DNA from: Anolis sagrei
Taxonomy: Eukaryota > Chordata > Lepidosauria > Squamata > Anolidae
Direction: 5' to 3'
Length of the DNA: 64,000 nucleotides
Assembly (NCBI RefSeq): GCF_037176765.1
Contig: NC_090021.1
Coordinates: forward strand, 152,281,370-152,345,369
Part shown: positions 1 to 12,064 of the stretch, one piece after another
Layout: every line of letters begins with the position of its first letter
Position numbering within the stretch: position 1 is the stretch's first letter
Position numbers and translations under genes: made by a program
Notes under the pieces: generated by a model
The model's database searches: none
Told to the model about the DNA's origin: nothing
What the model saw: the letters and a program-made list of their open reading frames with translations, nothing else

Positions 1-150
1 GTCTGGAGAACAAGCCCTATGAGGAGCAGCTTAGGGAACTGGGCATGTTTAGCCTGAAGAAGAGAAGGCTGAGAGGAGATATGATAGCCATGTATAAATA
101 TGTGAGAGGAAGCCACAGAGAGGAGGGAGCAAGCTTGTTTTCTGCTTCCT
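1..150 (+). repeat. CR1 LINE fragment (ORF2 C-terminal part)
   Basis: The sequence matches the CR1 C-terminal coding segment that recurs almost unchanged at 52190-52345 and 58740-58890; it encodes the typical '[19 protein letters not shown]' stretch. It runs off the left edge of the window and is replaced near position 150 by a different LINE segment, so the reading frame across the joint is not one gene. Confidence 0.85.
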
Positions 151-535
151 TGCAGACCATCTCCCAAAGCAGTTGCTCTACTCTGAACTCAAGAACGGAA
201 GATGGGCTCAAAGCCAACCTTAAAAACTCTGGCATAGACACTGAGAACTGGGAAGCCCTGGCCCTTGAGCGCTCCAGCTGGAGGTCAGCTATGACCAGCA
301 GTGATGCAGAATTCAAAGGGGCATCAATTGAGGGTGAAAGTGAGAAGCATGCCAAGAAGAAGGCACATCAAGCTAACCCTGACTGGAACTGCCTTCCATC
401 TGGAAACGGATGTCCTCACTGCAGGAGAACATGCGGATCAAGAATAGGGCTCCACAGCCACCTACAGACCCACCGCCAAGACACCACATCTGGAAGACAA
501 TCATCCTCAAGCTACGAAGGATCGCCTAAGTAAGT
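151..535 (+). repeat. LINE 3' end encoding a C2H2 finger (jockey-like, family not assigned)
   Basis: The frame encodes '[17 protein letters not shown]', then a Cys-x2-Cys-x12-His-x3-His finger (CPHC...HSHLQTH) and stops at a tail of AAGT repeats. A second, minus-strand copy lies at 17456-17870 and has the same order and the same AAGT tail, which shows this is a dispersed element and not a host zinc-finger exon. C-terminal fingers of this kind are known at the ends of several non-LTR retrotransposon ORF2 proteins; the exact clade cannot be fixed from a fragment. Confidence 0.65.
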
Positions 536-1077
536 AAAGTACATTTCCTTAGCTAAAACTGTTTTTCAAGGCATGGAGAAATATATTTGGGCATCATTAG
601 TGTACTGATAGCACCCTGCCCCATGCCTCTAGATGATCTCTCCTGGTACTTTCATGCAAATGTAGAGATAGATGAACCAGCTTTGAAAGTTAACTAAACT
701 TTGATTAAGACACTCACTTCTAGAACAAGCAATCAGAGTGGGTTTTTTTTTATAATGACTAGAGAAACAGTTTACGGACATTCACAAGGGGTTTTTTGAG
801 TTCACAGTGCCACCATACAACGTTCAGTGTGTGTGCAGACAAAGATTAGTGCAGTCCTCGTAGATAAAGTGAAGCCATCAAAGGAAAAGAAAAGGACAGA
901 GGTTGAAATGGTCCCTGGCTACAAGGCGATTCGATTCTTTACTTCAGTAGTTACGTTTTCTATATGTAAAAGTGAGGAGGAACAGACATGTAAACACAGA
1001 CCTCAGTGCATGTTCCTGTGCTCTTCACAGTTATCTTAAAGAGAGGATAATGAAAAGATACTTGTACAAGATGACAG
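536..1077. other. Unassigned intergenic sequence
   Basis: AT-rich sequence with no splice-bounded frame, no recognisable repeat end and no RNA gene. Confidence 0.4.
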
Positions 1078-1202
1078 AAGCACTTTGGTTTATTTATTTA
1101 TTGACTTATTGACGGTGTTTCTACCTCGCTTTTCTCTACCCCAGAGGGGACTCCAGGCAGCTTACAAGTTGGCAACCATATGAAGCCATAGGATATATTG
1201 TT
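1078..1202 (-). repeat. L2/CR1-like LINE 3' end, host of the BovB insertion
   Basis: A TTTATTTATTTATTGA tail followed by 'CTCGCTTTTCTC' matches, in reverse, the common 3' end of the L2-like LINEs in this window. The same element seems to resume at about 2196, on the far side of the BovB copy; GATATAT flanks both sides of the insertion as a possible short target duplication. Confidence 0.5.
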
Positions 1203-2195
1203 GTTGTTGTTCATTCGTTCAGTCGTCTCTGACTCTTCGTGACCTCATGGACTAGTCCACGCCAGAGCTCCCTGTCAGCCGTCACCACCCCCAGCTCCTT
1301 CAAGGTCAGTCCAGTCACTTCAAGGATGCCATCCATCCATCTTGCCCTTGGTCGGCCCCTCTTCCTTTTGCCTTCCACTTTCCCCAGCATCATTGTCTTC
1401 TCTAGGCTTTCCTGTCTCCTCATGATGTGGCCAAAGAACTTCAACTTTGTCTCTAGTATCCTTCCCTCCAATGAGCAGCCGGGCTTTATTTCCTGGAGGA
1501 TGGACTGGTTGGATCTTCTCACAGTCCAAGGCACTCTCAGAACTTTCCTCCAACACCACAGCTCAAAAGCATCGATCTTCCTTCGCTCAGCCTTCCCTAA
1601 GGTCCAGCTCTCACATACTATTCGATCGAGATTGGACATTGCTCTCCTCCCAAGAAGTAAGCGTTTTCTGATTTCCTGGCCACAGTCTCCATCTGCAGTA
1701 ATCTTTGCACCTAGAAATACAAAGTCTGTCATGGCCTCCACATTTTCTCCCTCTATTTCCCAGTTGTCAATCATTCTTGTTGCCATAATCTTGGTTTTTT
1801 TGACGTTTAGCTGCAACCCAGCTTTTGCGCTTTCTTCTTTTACCTTGATTAGAAGGCTCCTCAGCTCCTCCTCGCTTTCGGCCATCAGAGCGGTGTCATC
1901 GGCATATCTGAGGTTGTTAATGTTTCTTCCAGCAATTTTCACCCCAGCTTTGCATTCATCAAGCCCCACACATCGCATGATGTGTTCTGCATACAAGTTA
2001 AAAAGGTTGGGTGAGAGGATGCAGCCTTGCCGTACGCCTTTCCCAATCTTGAACCAGTCTGTTGTTCCGTGGTCAGTTCTGACTGTTGCTACTTGGTCCT
2101 TGTACAGATTCCTCAGGAGAGAGACAAGGTGGCTTGGGATGCCCATCCCACCAAGAACTTGCCACAATTTATTATGATCCACACAGTCAAAGGCT
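1203..2195 (-). mobile_element. BovB (RTE clade) LINE, 5'-truncated
   Basis: The minus strand has one open frame of about 330 codons covering the reverse transcriptase from 'AFDCVDHNKLW' through GVRQGCILSPNLFNLYAE and the catalytic YADD box (LRYADDTALMAES), then the thumb and the C-terminal segment ending in a stop. The 3' end is the (GTT)n-TTCATTCGTTCAGTCG tail typical of BovB. BovB is the RTE family known from squamates and ruminants and inferred to have moved horizontally. The open frame and the agreement with the copies at 33556-34116 and 47088-47462 suggest a fairly young insertion, but with its 5' part missing it cannot move by itself. Confidence 0.9.
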
Positions 2196-2290
2196 GTCAA
2201 TAAGATATATACAATTACAAATATATAAATATAGGTATAAAATACACTGAAACAGTATAAAAACATATAAAACAATACATTAAGAGTTAA

Positions 2291-3100
2291 TCACATGATC
2301 CATTAAGCGTACTCTCGCCATTCCAGTTAGTCAGTGCCCATCAATTCCATATCTTTCTATTTCTCATTTGGTTCTATACCCAAAATGTCTGTATCTCATA
2401 GGGTCCAATTCTGAGCTGCAATCTATGTCATCTCAAAAACCAAGTTAGTGGGGCACTATTTAAAGTAGCAGAACCTTTATCTTGGCTTTTCCTTTCTTTC
2501 CCCATCCCCAAAATTGATTGTATCCACTTTTTGGTTTAAAAGAAGTGATTCCTAGGAAATAGCAAAGGGACGATGGTAGTGGTATGAAGGCTTTGGACCT
2601 TTCTTCTCTGGATGGTTTTTTGGCTTTAAGACTTAAACCTTGGGGACCAATTCAAAGATATTCTAATATTGCTTTAAATTGGGTAGAGTTTAACTTCCCT
2701 GTGAAGTTTGACTGTACTTGTACTATTTATGAAGCTTTTACCAACTTTTCTGTGAGTTTTTGTCATTATGCCAAATTTGACTCCAGGATTGACCCTGGAA
2801 TGGCCTGAAACAAGAACACAAATCTAGGTGAAAGCTGGCCTTGGGGAATGGTGAGTCTGCCCAACAGAGACAACGGTAGATTAGACCACTCCACTCACTT
2901 TTGCGTGATATAACTAAACATGTACTTGCACCTGATGGCCCCATTTGGTGGGAACATGGGAGAGGGCCTTCCCAGTGGCTTCCCAAACATTAAGGGGATC
3001 CAGGCATCCCTTTAATGTTTTCCCACAAATGGGAGGAGACTTTTTTCATCCAAGAAATCTTTGGATCTTGATTTTGCAGACAATATATAATGTATTGGAG
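2291..3100. other. Unassigned intergenic sequence
   Basis: No splice-bounded frame, repeat end or RNA gene could be recognised in this stretch. Confidence 0.35.
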
Positions 3101-3350
3101 TCTTATTTCTTTTCATTGTTCTTTAATTTGTTATCAAACCAATTCTATGTTTTAATTGTCTAAATATTTGTTTATGTCCGATATTTAATATGATCTCAAC
3201 TGGTTTAATTTATAGTCATATGTTATCGTTTTAGTTATTATGCTTGGTTTTGTATCTATGTTGGCATTGAATCTTGCCATTACTTGATGCCATTACTTTG
3301 AGTCCTCCAGGGGTGAGGAAGGCAGTATATAAATGCAGGAAATAAATATT
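3101..3350 (+). repeat. L2-like LINE 3' end
   Basis: The stretch 'GGCATTGAATCTTGCCATTA' followed by 'GAGTCCTCCAGGGGTGAG' and an 'AGTATATAAATG' tail matches the LINE end at about 60540-60770, also on the plus strand. Only untranslated sequence is left. Confidence 0.6.
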
Positions 3351-3625
3351 ACTCATTTCAAATCTTGTTGGGCAACAACCCTATTTCTATGGATTCTAAT
3401 ATTACTAATTTCAAATGTTGTTGGGCAACTCCCCTATTTGTATGGATTCAATGGAAAGGGCCCATGGCTTCCCTGGAGCTTCGTGTTCCACCGTTGCCAT
3501 AAGAATAAGAATGTTCAAACCAGATCCGTTGCTGACTTCTAAGCTGAAGGCAGGTTTTGGCTTTGTGTTTAACCTGCAATCAGCAATAATGTCTTTCCGA
3601 AGGCTCATAAATGTAAGTGTTGGGA

Positions 3626-4390
3626 CAGGCTCGTAGCCAGGATTTCGTTTCGGGGGGGGGGGGGGGGGCGGTAAAAAAATTTCAGGGGGGTTTTTGTATT
3701 GTATTGTTACCCCAATACCCCCATGCAGGCGGGATAGATATATTGAGTATGGTGATCAGATCAGCCCTAAACGGTTCTGGCCCAAGCTACCTATCCGAAC
3801 GTATCTCTGCCTATCAGCCCGCCAGGACCCTAAGATCTTCTGGGGAGGCCCTGCTCTCTATCCCGCCTGCTTCACAGGTGCGGCTGGCGGGGACGAGAGA
3901 CAGGGCCTTTTCTGTGGTGGCCCCTCGGCTGTGGAACGCCCTTCCTATGGAGGTTAGATCAGCCCCCTCGCTAATGGTATTTTGAAGAAGATTAAAAACT
4001 TGGATGTTTGAACGGGCATTCGGATCAACAGTGCAATGAATGTGATGATTACAGGAATGGAAATATGGACGACGAATTGGATCACGACTCTAGTTATGAG
4101 ATGTATTGTGTTGTTTATTGTTGTGTCAATATTGTATACTATGCTCTTATGGTTTTAAATTGTATATCACTGATTGATTTTTATCCTTGTTGTAAACCGC
4201 GTTGAGTCGCCTGTTGGGCTGAGAAACTGCGGTATACAAGTAAAGTAAATAAATGAATAAATAAATATGAATAAACATAACAGTTTAAATAATGCACCAG
4301 TAAGGCCTTTTTGCGAACCACCATGAGAATTTGGGGGGAGGGGTGCTGAAGCCCCCCGAGCCCCCCCCCCCCCCCCCCGGCTACATGCCT
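3626..4390. mobile_element. hAT MITE (CAGGCnyGTAGCC family), split by an L2-like LINE
   Basis: The ends are CAGGCTCGTAGCC and GGCTACATGCCTG, imperfect inverted repeats joined to long G and C runs. The interior before and after the insertion matches the undivided copies at 44599-44886 and 48826-49137. The flanks give a 7-of-8 target duplication (TGTTGGGA/GGTTGGGA). The family's other copies have exact or one-mismatch 8-bp duplications, which is the hAT signature. Confidence 0.8.
3770..4266 (+). mobile_element. L2-like LINE, 5'-truncated, inside the MITE
   Basis: It encodes the LINE C-terminal signature (GSGPSYLSE..., RTLRSSGEALLS, then AFSVVAPRLWNALP) and ends in an AAATAAATGAATAAATAAAT tail. 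It interrupts the MITE just after GATCAGATCA. The same protein segment recurs at 23390-23950 and 32756-32960. Confidence 0.8.
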
Positions 4391-4999
4391 GGTTGGGATC
4401 TTTGGCACTGGTGGGACAGGAGGGGGGGGGGGGAAGGGAAAGCAGGAAAGAGAGAAGAAATGAACAAAATAACAAAAAAGGGGAGAGTTATTGAAGGTTA
4501 AAACTAAACGGTTTTTTGGTCCTTCTGAGTCCCCCCCCCCCCCCCCCTTAGAAACACATCTCCCTCAAAAACATATTCCACATATTCTAAGTATCTCATC
4601 CAGGGTTTTATCATTTTTTTTCCAATTTTATTTCTAACACATCTGGCCCACCCTCTGTGTCTTATTTCTTTCCATGTCTTTTTGGATCTGTTTAGGGTTA
4701 GGGTTAGCGTCATAATGTATTTATTTTGAATGTATTTTGTTTACTTGTATTTTATTTGCTGTAATTTTGGGCCTGGCGGGGTATAAATAAACTTTATTAT
4801 TTTATTATTGTTGTTGTTAGTAAGCTAAATAGTTTCAAAAATCATGTATGTCACAAAAACGAAGCTGCTATGGGAAGAGCAATGGCCCTAAAACAGCCGC
4901 TCTCCCAAAGCATCTCCGTCCTCTTCCCTCTGACCTTGTCCTCCTCTCTCCTTTGCAGAACATCAGGAACATCTGCCAAGAATTTTTTTCTTGTTGTAG
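4391..4999. other. Low-complexity and LINE-tail sequence
   Basis: Contains G and C runs near 4420-4435 and 4530-4550 and an L2-like 3' tail at about 4714-4812 (GGGGTATAAATAAACTTTATT). No gene was recognised here; upstream exons of the locus at 5000-5670 may lie in this stretch but could not be fixed. Confidence 0.45.
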
Positions 5000-5670
5000 G
5001 AGGAGGACATCAATCAGGGTGTACCCTATCAGGTATCCCCCTTCCTTCTTTTCTTCTGCTTGTTATAATTTAATTCACGGGTGTTTTAGTGAGCACCTTT
5101 GATCTGTTGCTAACATTGTGCTGTTTTCTCTCCTTTTCTAGCACCCCAGAACAAATTGAGGAGTCCTCCTCCGATGATCTGGATTTGGAGACTTGGGTAA
5201 GGAGGGGAAGGCAGGAGGATTGTACTTCTGCGAAGAGGAGGGGATCGGGATTTGAATAATGTCTCTTCTTTTTTCTTTACAGCATTTCTGTATGGTATCG
5301 GCGCCGCAGCCACGCCCGGATGACAGGCCTGAGGACCCCCTTCGCATGGAGTCCTTTGAGTCCTGGGTAAGGAGTGAGAGGCAGGAGTACTGTCTTTCTG
5401 GCAAGGGGAAGGGGAGGCCAAGCTTTCAGAGAAAGTCTCTGAATAATCACTTTGATCTTCTCTTTCTTTCACAGGTCACCATTGAGTATCTATCAGATGA
5501 CGGGAGCATGGACGGACCATGGAGCCCGCTGCCCCAGGGAGAGAAGTAACTGTTTGGGTGGGGGTTGGGTCCTTTGTTGAGTTGGAGGAGTATTTGGGTT
5601 TTATGTTCTTACATGTCTTTTTGTTTCTCTTAGACCAACAACAGATATTGTGATTGAAGATCTAGAATGA
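5000..5670 (+). CDS. Last five exons of an unidentified spliced gene (acidic C-terminus)
   Basis: Five short stretches are each bounded by a good AG acceptor and, except the last, a GT donor: 5000-5032, 5142-5196, 5283-5366, 5475-5545 and 5634-5670 (stop TGA). Their phases fit throughout, so they join into one frame of about 92 residues containing TPEQIEESSSDDLDLETW, HFCMVSAPQPRPDDRPEDP, MESFESW, VTIEYLSDDGSMDGPWSP and the C-terminal PTTDIVIEDLE. The product is strongly acidic and Pro/Ser-rich with no domain I recognise. The second and third exons both end in an (E)-x-W codon followed by closely similar intron starts, pointing to exon duplication. Upstream exons were not found. It could be a real small gene, or exons of a lineage-specific multicopy family; I do not assign a function. 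Confidence 0.5.
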
Positions 5671-5822
5671 AGAATCCCTGGGACAGCTGGCTCCATCGTC
5701 TGTCCATCGCTCCCCACCCAGGACTCATTGGACTCCTCTGGAACGGGGTCCTCACTCCTTGCCTCCCGGCTTGGCTGCGGCGCTGATACCATACAGAAAT
5801 GTTACAGCAACAGAGCTGTTTT
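5671..5822 (-). pseudogene. Inverted paralogue of the 5283-5366 exon
   Basis: Read on the minus strand, the sequence starts with CATTTCTGTATGGTATC and encodes HFCMVSAPQPSREARSEDP then ESNESW, closely matching the plus-strand exon only 300 bases upstream. It runs on without a clear intron into a stretch resembling the next exon (ATGGAGCC, CCCAGGGA). It starts directly after the stop codon of the plus-strand gene, so the locus forms an inverted repeat. Confidence 0.6.
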
Positions 5823-5938
5823 ATATTGTGAGTGATTTCTATAGTTTCTTTATTTCTAATTGAAAATGTAAAAAGTAGTATAATACTTATGTTCCTTACA
5901 CAAGAGTCATGTAAATGTTTATATCCCAACAGGCTTAA

Positions 5939-7444
<1,506 letters not shown>

Positions 7445-7605
7445 TCAGCTTTATTGGAATTGGGCAGAAAAAAATGTCTTGCTCACCATGAAGACTCATG
7501 AAAAGTCACCCGATGGGGAAAAAACAAACCCAAAGAGACTGTGTCATATCTGACTGGGATGCCTTTGGTGGTAATCTACGTATATCTGTGTATCATATTT
7601 AAGCA

Positions 7606-7912
7606 GTTTTACTTACATAAACCATTTATAACAGAGTTTAGGTTTAAGATTTATCAGATTTTTATTGAACGTTGTGTATTTATACTTTGAAACTGCGGAA
7701 CTGCAAGAGTTTGTTTCCTGTGCCAAAAGCACTAGGGCTAAATGATAAGATAAACTGAAGTGGAATTATAGTTACTGGTAGTTTTACTTACATTAAAGAT
7801 TTATAAACAGAGTTTAGGTTTGAGATTTGTTAAATTTTTATTGAACAAAGATGTGAACATTGTGTATTTATAAATGATAAGATGAACTGAAGTGGAATTA
7901 TAGTTACTGGTA
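7606..7912 (+). repeat. Tandem duplication in the YIPF4 3' untranslated region
   Basis: Unit one (7606-7780) and unit two (7781-7912) both start GTTTTACTTACAT and end TATAGTTACTGGTA; unit two lacks an internal block of about 40 bases. The copied untranslated region probably continues to an AATAAA near 8365, which would mark the end of the retrocopy. Confidence 0.75.
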
Positions 7913-8239
7913 ATAGTTCAAAAGTCAGTTTCTTGTATTCAGCATAGCAGATTCTATAGATGTTTTTCTGAATTGGTCCTGATGGTTCAGTCTGGTAATC
8001 CAGACATGGCATTTAACATGGAGCCTCGAACACTCTCAATTTGGATGTTGAGTTATAAATTCTGAATTTTAAAAATGTTTTATGTTTACATGTAGGTTTG
8101 TGATATTTAATTGTTAAGGGATTGACAGAAAGTGTAATAATTAGATGGTGTAAATATCTGAATCAACTGTATAGGTGCTGTAGGAAAACTCTCATACAAT
8201 GTTGATTTTGAATCTCTTCAATGGGTAACTTTTTACATT

Positions 8240-8350
8240 ATAGTAATGGTAATAAGATATTTATTATAATAAGAGGTAATAAGATATAGTAATGGCAATA
8301 AGAGGTAATAAGATATAGTAAAGGTAATAAGATAATAATAATAATATTTT
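8240..8350 (+). repeat. Short degenerate tandem repeat (GGTAATAAGATATAGTAAT)
   Basis: Four or five imperfect units of about 19 bases followed by an ATA run. Confidence 0.6.
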
Positions 8351-8443
8351 ATTTATTTTTAAATAAAACATTTAAAAATAGTATGATGCTCCTGTCTTTT
8401 GTTTGTTGAATTTGTGCCAGGTGGTGCAAGGATTCATAGAACA

Positions 8444-8869
8444 GCGTTTCCCAACCTGGGGGTCGGGACGAGGGGGTTTCGGAGGGATCGCCAAAAAACA
8501 TCAGAAAACACATATTTTTGTAAAGATATTCTGAAGAAAGAACGAAGGGAAATTAAATTGAAAATGCAAGAAGAATTAAATAAGGAATTTCCTAACATAA
8601 CCTGGTTCCAACACCTTCAGATTAAAGATCACTTCAAAAAAGATAGCAAATCAGGTTTTGAAGAAGGCAAAAGATTTTTGAAAGCTCTTCATCTAACACC
8701 TGGGCGCCTCGTTTCCCTCCTCTACCACTCCTACTATCATTTGCAGCATTGCCAACAGACTCTACTACAACAACATGTGTATATTGTGAACCGCTCTGAG
8801 CCTTCGGGGAGTGGCGGTATATAAAAATCATAAATAAATAAATAAATAAATAAATAATATCCTGGAGTC
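8444..8869 (+). repeat. hAT MITE end, L1 fragment and L2-like LINE tail
   Basis: Three fragments abut. 8444-8512 starts CAGCGTTTCCCAACCTGGGG, the left end of the hAT MITE family seen complete at 11302-11923. 8513-8690 encodes an L1 ORF2 segment (TWFQHLQIKDHFKKDSKSGF). 8695-8869 is an L2-like 3' end with 'GAACCGCTCTGAGCCTTCGG' and an AAAT tail. Confidence 0.65.
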
Positions 8870-8881
8870 ATCCTTAAAGGT

Positions 8882-10340
8882 TGAACCTGACTCAGCACAT
8901 AGAAGATGGCTTTGAAAGGCAGCAGATCACAGGAGTTGTCTTCATAGACCTGTCAGCAGCCTATGATACTGTGAACCACCTCCTCCTCCTGAGGAAAATG
9001 TATAATATCACAAAGGACTACCACCTCACCCGCCTCATAGGAAACCTGCTACAAAACAGGAGCTTTTTTGTTGAGTTCCAGGGCCAGAGAAGCAGATGGC
9101 GGAAACAGAAGAATGGCCTGCCTCAGGGGAGCGTGCTTGCTCCATCCATGTTCAACATCTACACAAATGACCAGCCACTGCCAGAAGGGACAGAGAGTTT
9201 CATCTATGCTGATGATCGTGCCATTACTGCTCAAGCAGGGAGCTTTGAGATGGTTGAACAGAAGCTTTCTGAAGCTCTAGGTGCTCTTACTGCCTATTAC
9301 AGGGAAAACCAGCTGATCCCCAACCCATCTAAAACACAGACATGTGCCTTTCTTCTCAAGAACAGAGAAGCATCCCAAGCTCTGAAGATCACCTGGGAAG
9401 GAATCTCACTGGAGCATTGCAGAGCACCCAAATACCTGGGAGTCACTCTGGACCGTGCTCTTACCTACAAGAAGCACTGCCTGAACATCAAGCAAAAAGT
9501 GGGTGCTAGAAACAATATCATACGAAAGCTGACTGGCACAACCTGGGGATCACAACCAGATACATTGAAGACATCTGCCCTTGCACTGTGTTATTCTGCT
9601 GCTGAGTATGCATGCCCAGTGTGGAACACATCTCACCACACTAAAACAGTGGATGTGGCTCTTAATGAGACATGCCGCATTATCACGGGGTGTCTGCGCC
9701 CTACACCACTGGAGAAATTACACTGCTTAGCTGGTATTACACCACCTGACATCCGCCGGGAAGTAGCAGCCAATAGTGAAAGGACCAAGGCAGAGACATC
9801 TCCAGCTCATCCCCTGTTTGGGTATCAGCCAGCACATCAACGACTTAAATCTAGAAATAGTTTTCTAAGATCTGCAGAGACACTCGCCGGAACACCTCAG
9901 CAAGCGAGAGTCCAAAAGTGGCAGGCTCAAACCCAAAACCTCAACCAATGGCTGATACCAAATGAGAGACTCCCCCCTGGGCACACAGAGGACTGGGCGA
10001 CTTGGAAGGCGCTGAACAGACTGTGCTCTGGCACCACGAGATGCAGAGCCAACCTTCAGAAATGGGGCTACAAAGTGGAATCCACGACATGCGAGTGCGG
10101 AGAAGAGAAACTACAGACTACCTGCTGCAATGCAGCCTGAGCCCTGCTACATGCACAATGGAGGACCTTCTTGCAGCAACACCAGAAGCACTCCAAGTGG
10201 CCAGATACTGGTCAAAGGACATTTGATCAACTACCAAACTCACAATTTTTGTATTTTATTTATTTATTTATTTTTGCTTTGTTCTGTTAGAAATGTAATA
10301 TAACTAACTGGTTGCACTGACACGATAAATAAATCAATAT
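8882..10340 (+). mobile_element. Ingi/Vingi-like LINE, 5'-truncated
   Basis: A 419-codon open frame carries the reverse transcriptase with GVVFIDLSAAYDTVNH, GLPQGSVLAPSMFNIYTND and the catalytic box FIYADDRA, the thumb, then a C-terminal region with a Cys/His-type knuckle (C-x-C-x9-C). The frame ends early at the C-terminus compared with the copy at 62459-63271. A 12-bp target duplication (ATCCTTAAAGGT at 8870-8881 and 10341-10352) defines both ends. The tail is ATTTATTTATTTATTTTTG and ends CACGATAAATAAAT. The RT type resembles the I/Jockey superclade, and Vingi elements are known from lizards; the clade call is inference. Confidence 0.85.
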
Positions 10341-10352
10341 ATCCTTAAAGGT

Positions 10353-10757
10353 CAAGAAATACCTATTCCCAGCAACTGGTGTCACTCTCATAGACCCAGA
10401 AACATTACTGTGAATAAGCTCTGTCACCATCACACAACTTTTTTGGAGGCGTGTGTATGCTTGTCTTTTCGCTTCTCTTCAATGTGTGGATTCTTTATCA
10501 CAACAAGTTTGCAAATCTGTGTCAATTGAGCAGCTTCAAACTAAGTTTGCTGTGTTTGGCCAGGAAATTCTGAATCAATTATGAAGAATGAGCAGGTGTA
10601 TTATCGTGATGGAGCTGTCAATGGCTTGCTGCCCACAAGTCTGACTGTTTGCTTTTTACAGTGTTATGAAAGTGATACAGAACCTCTTGGTAGTACTCCT
10701 TGGTGATGGTTGTGCAGTGTAGTGCGTATGCGTGATGAGCCACATCACTGGAGTCAA
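10353..10757 (-). mobile_element. mariner (DD34D-type) transposase fragment
   Basis: The minus strand encodes pieces of a mariner transposase, including TITKEYYQEVLYHF and a stretch like QLHHDNTPAHSS, which contains the second catalytic Asp of the family motif HHDNAPAH. The frame is interrupted, the terminal inverted repeats are not visible, and the right side is cut by the Penelope-derived palindrome. Confidence 0.7.
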
Positions 10758-11083
10758 AGAAGTTATTTCGGGCTATAAGGCCATATTCTAGAGGCATTCT
10801 CTCCTGACATTTCGCCTGCATCTTGGCAAGCATCCTCAGAGGTAGTGAGGTCTGTTGGAACTAGGAAAATGGGTTTATATATCTGTGGAATGACCAGGAT
10901 GGGACAAAGAACTCCTGTCCAGTTGAAACATTCACACCTAGCTCCAACAGACAAGAGTTCTTTGTCCCGCCCTGGTCATTCCACAGATATATAAACTCAT
11001 TTTCCTACTTCCAACAGACCTCACTACCTCTGAGGATGCTTGCCAAGATGCAGGCGAAATGTCAGGAGAGAATGCCTCTAGAA

Positions 11084-12064
11084 CAGGGGTCCTCAAACTA
11101 AGGCCCGGGGGCCGGATACAGCCCTCCAAGGTCATTTACCCGGCCCTTGCTCAGGGTCAACCTAAGCTGAAACAACTTGAAAGCACACAACAACAATCCT
11201 ATTTCATCAGCCAAAAGCAGGCCCACACTTCCCATTAAAATACTAATAAATTTATATTTGTTAAAACTGTTCTTCATTTTAATTATAGTATTGTTCTAAA
11301 GCAGTGTTTCTCAACCTGGGGGTTGGGACCCCTAGAGGGGTCAGCAGGGGGTGCCAGAGGGGTCACCAAAGACCATCAGAAAACACAGTATTTTCTGTTG
11401 GTCATGGGAGTTCTGTGTGGGAAGTTTGGCCCATTTCTATCATTGGTGGGGTTCAGAATGCTTTTTGATTGTAGCTTTACTATAAATCCCAGAAACTATA
11501 ACTCCCAAATGTCAAGGCCTATTTTCCCCAAACTCCAACAGTGTTCACATTTAGCATACTGAGTATTCGTGCCAAGTTTGGTCCAGATCCATCATTGTTT
11601 GAGTTCATAGTGGTCTCTGGATGCAGGTGAACTACAACTCCCAAACTCAAGGTCAATTGCCCACCAAACCCTTCCAGTGTTTTCTGTTGGTCGTGAGCAT
11701 TCTTTGTGCCAAGTTTGGTTCAATTCCATCGTTAGTGGAGTTCAGAATACTCTTTGATTGTAGGTGAACCATAAATCCCAACAACTGCAACTCCCAAATT
11801 ATGTTTCATAACAGGAGCAAAATTACAGTTATGAAGTAGCAAAAGAATGTTATTGTTGGGGGTCACCACAACATGAGGAACTGTATTAAGGGGTCACGGC
11901 ATTAGGAAGGTTGAGAAGCACTGTTCTAAAGTGTTTTTTGCACTACAAATAAGATACGTCCCGTGAGCATAGGAATTCATGTTTTTTTCAAATTATAATC
12001 CGGCCCTCCAACAGTTTGAGGAACTGTGACCTGGCCCTCTGTTTAAAAAGTTTGAGGACCCCTG
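11084..12064. mobile_element. hAT element (CAGGGGTCCTCAAAC ends), host of a second hAT
   Basis: Terminal repeats CAGGGGTCCTCAAACTAAGG and AAGTTTGAGGACCCCTG are flanked by a perfect 8-bp target duplication CTCTAGAA (11076-11083 and 12065-12072). It has no transposase frame. The MITE at 11302-11923 lies inside it. Confidence 0.92.
11302..11923. mobile_element. hAT MITE (CAGTGTTTCTCAACC ends)
   Basis: Ends CAGTGTTTCTCAACCTGGGG and GGTTGAGAAGCACTG are flanked by a perfect TTCTAAAG duplication (11294-11301 and 11924-11931). The interior is the family's AACTCCCA-rich sequence. Complete relatives lie at 55669-56464 and 60853-61614. Confidence 0.95.

Noticed and set aside
45-533. A 162-codon plus-strand open frame as a zinc-finger gene
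   Set aside because: It crosses the joint between a CR1 fragment and another LINE end; both halves recur separately elsewhere.
1239-2177. A 312-codon plus-strand open frame
   Set aside because: It is the antisense of the BovB reverse transcriptase.
4691-4708. TTAGGGTTAGGGTTAG, telomere-like
   Set aside because: Fewer than three units in AT-rich sequence; too short for an interstitial telomere and plausible by chance.
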